Of a stretch of DNA of 64,000 bases, positions 63,947-64,000 are shown piece after piece. The first letter of the stretch is position 1; each line of letters opens with the position of its first letter. Made by a program: the position numbers and the translations under genes. The stretch is from Vreelandella neptunia (GTDB lineage: Bacteria > Pseudomonadota > Gammaproteobacteria > Pseudomonadales > Halomonadaceae). Below the pieces are notes generated by a model. That model saw only the letters and a program-made list of their open reading frames with translations. It did not search any database and was not told the DNA's origin. The stretch spans positions 42,095 to 106,094 of the forward strand of contig NZ_JAKVTW010000017.1 in the NCBI RefSeq assembly GCF_022489065.1, given 5' to 3'.

Positions 63947-63994
63947 CCTTTCTTCCAACCACCTGTCCTAAAGTACAGGTGGTTGGAGGAAAGG
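63947..63994. repeat. Long inverted repeat enclosing the lux box
   Basis: Two 20-base arms (63947-63966 and 63975-63994), complementary at 19 of 20 positions, around 8 central bases. Pairing continues patchily to the window edge. It is far longer than a lux box needs to be and could also form a strong hairpin. Confidence 0.9.
63961..63980 (-). promoter_or_regulatory. lux box (LuxR-AHL binding site)
   Basis: ACCTGTCCTAAAGTACAGGT. The outer bases ACCTGT and GTACAGGT are those of the classical Vibrio fischeri lux box; only the central six differ. It lies about 83-102 bp upstream of the amidinotransferase start, on the side from which the nine-gene operon is read. With an AHL receptor and synthase in the same cluster, this is the expected control site. 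Confidence 0.85.
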
Positions 63995-64000
63995 AATTAA

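Larger units (their letters stand above)
53163..64000. other. A+T-rich, probably horizontally acquired quorum-sensing gene cluster
   Basis: From the end of recD to the window edge the DNA is obviously A+T-rich, with coding sequence full of AAA, AAT, TTT and ATA codons, unlike everything to the left. It contains one LuxR gene and a nine-gene minus-strand operon ending with luxI. No transposase or integrase is visible, and the right border is outside the window. Confidence 0.85.

Noticed and set aside
63947..63994. Reading the long palindrome simply as a terminator of a gene to the right
   Set aside because: It has the exact lux-box core, lies next to LuxR-controlled genes and is not followed by a T tract on the minus strand, although a dual role cannot be excluded.
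1..64000. CRISPR arrays, rRNA, prophage or complete insertion sequences
   Set aside because: None seen on either strand; the only tandem repeats are the short 7-mer and 12-mer arrays reported.

Overview
The first 53 kb looks like ordinary chromosome of a moderately halophilic gammaproteobacterium, most likely Halomonas or a close relative. The basis is gene content and order by recognition: an exported HiPIP, the prkA-yeaH-spoVR stress operon, a carnitine/betaine-type oxygenase with a betaine-type binding protein, an alanine/Na+ symporter, and purEK, ilvD and recCBD of gammaproteobacterial type. The genes are G+C-rich. The genus is an inference; there is no rRNA or tRNA gene in the window to confirm it.

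Layout. 0.1-5.4 kb: HiPIP, then the minus-strand operon prkA-yeaH-spoVR. 5.7-14.4 kb: L-threonine aldolase, 2,4-dienoyl-CoA reductase, an EamA exporter, a GNAT-nitrilase fusion, an alkyltransferase-like protein, azoreductase and an alanine symporter. 14.5-17.7 kb: a LysR regulator divergent from a gamma-butyrobetaine-type dioxygenase and an orphan betaine/carnitine-type binding protein. 17.8-22.9 kb: a TVP38 membrane protein, a large phosphoesterase-like/glycosyltransferase fusion, YjbQ, the lipocalin Blc and a LysR gene. 23-27.8 kb: D-malate/tartrate dehydrogenase divergent from that LysR gene, an SMP-30 lactonase, WrbA, hemerythrin and AstE. 28-31.2 kb: a four-gene basic amino acid ABC importer. 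31.5-39.5 kb: TraX-like protein, a diguanylate cyclase, purEK, chrA and ilvD. 39.6-41 kb: an orphan HigA-like antitoxin and a RES/Xre toxin-antitoxin pair. 41.2-53.2 kb: recC, pncB (opposite strand), two duplicated small nucleotidyltransferases, a 20-codon coupling ORF, recB and recD.

Directly after recD the sequence becomes strikingly A+T-rich and stays so to the right edge. This segment looks horizontally acquired. It holds a LuxR-type receptor gene on the plus strand and, on the minus strand, a tight operon of nine genes read from right to left. In order these are a glycine-amidinotransferase-family enzyme, a small protein resembling a degenerate diadenylate-cyclase (DisA_N) domain, an FMN-dependent 2-hydroxyacid dehydrogenase, a LysE exporter, a PLP aminotransferase, a large family-2 glycosyltransferase, an alpha/beta hydrolase, a UDP-sugar dehydrogenase and finally the acyl-homoserine-lactone synthase LuxI. 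Upstream of the first gene, at 63961-63980, lies a 20-bp inverted repeat whose arms are the same as those of the classical lux box. It sits inside a longer near-perfect palindrome.

The simplest reading is a quorum-sensing-controlled pathway for an exported, guanidino-containing and probably glycosylated small molecule. Because the signal synthase is the last gene of the operon it controls, the circuit should be self-amplifying. The product is unknown to me, and this is the part of the window that best deserves follow-up.
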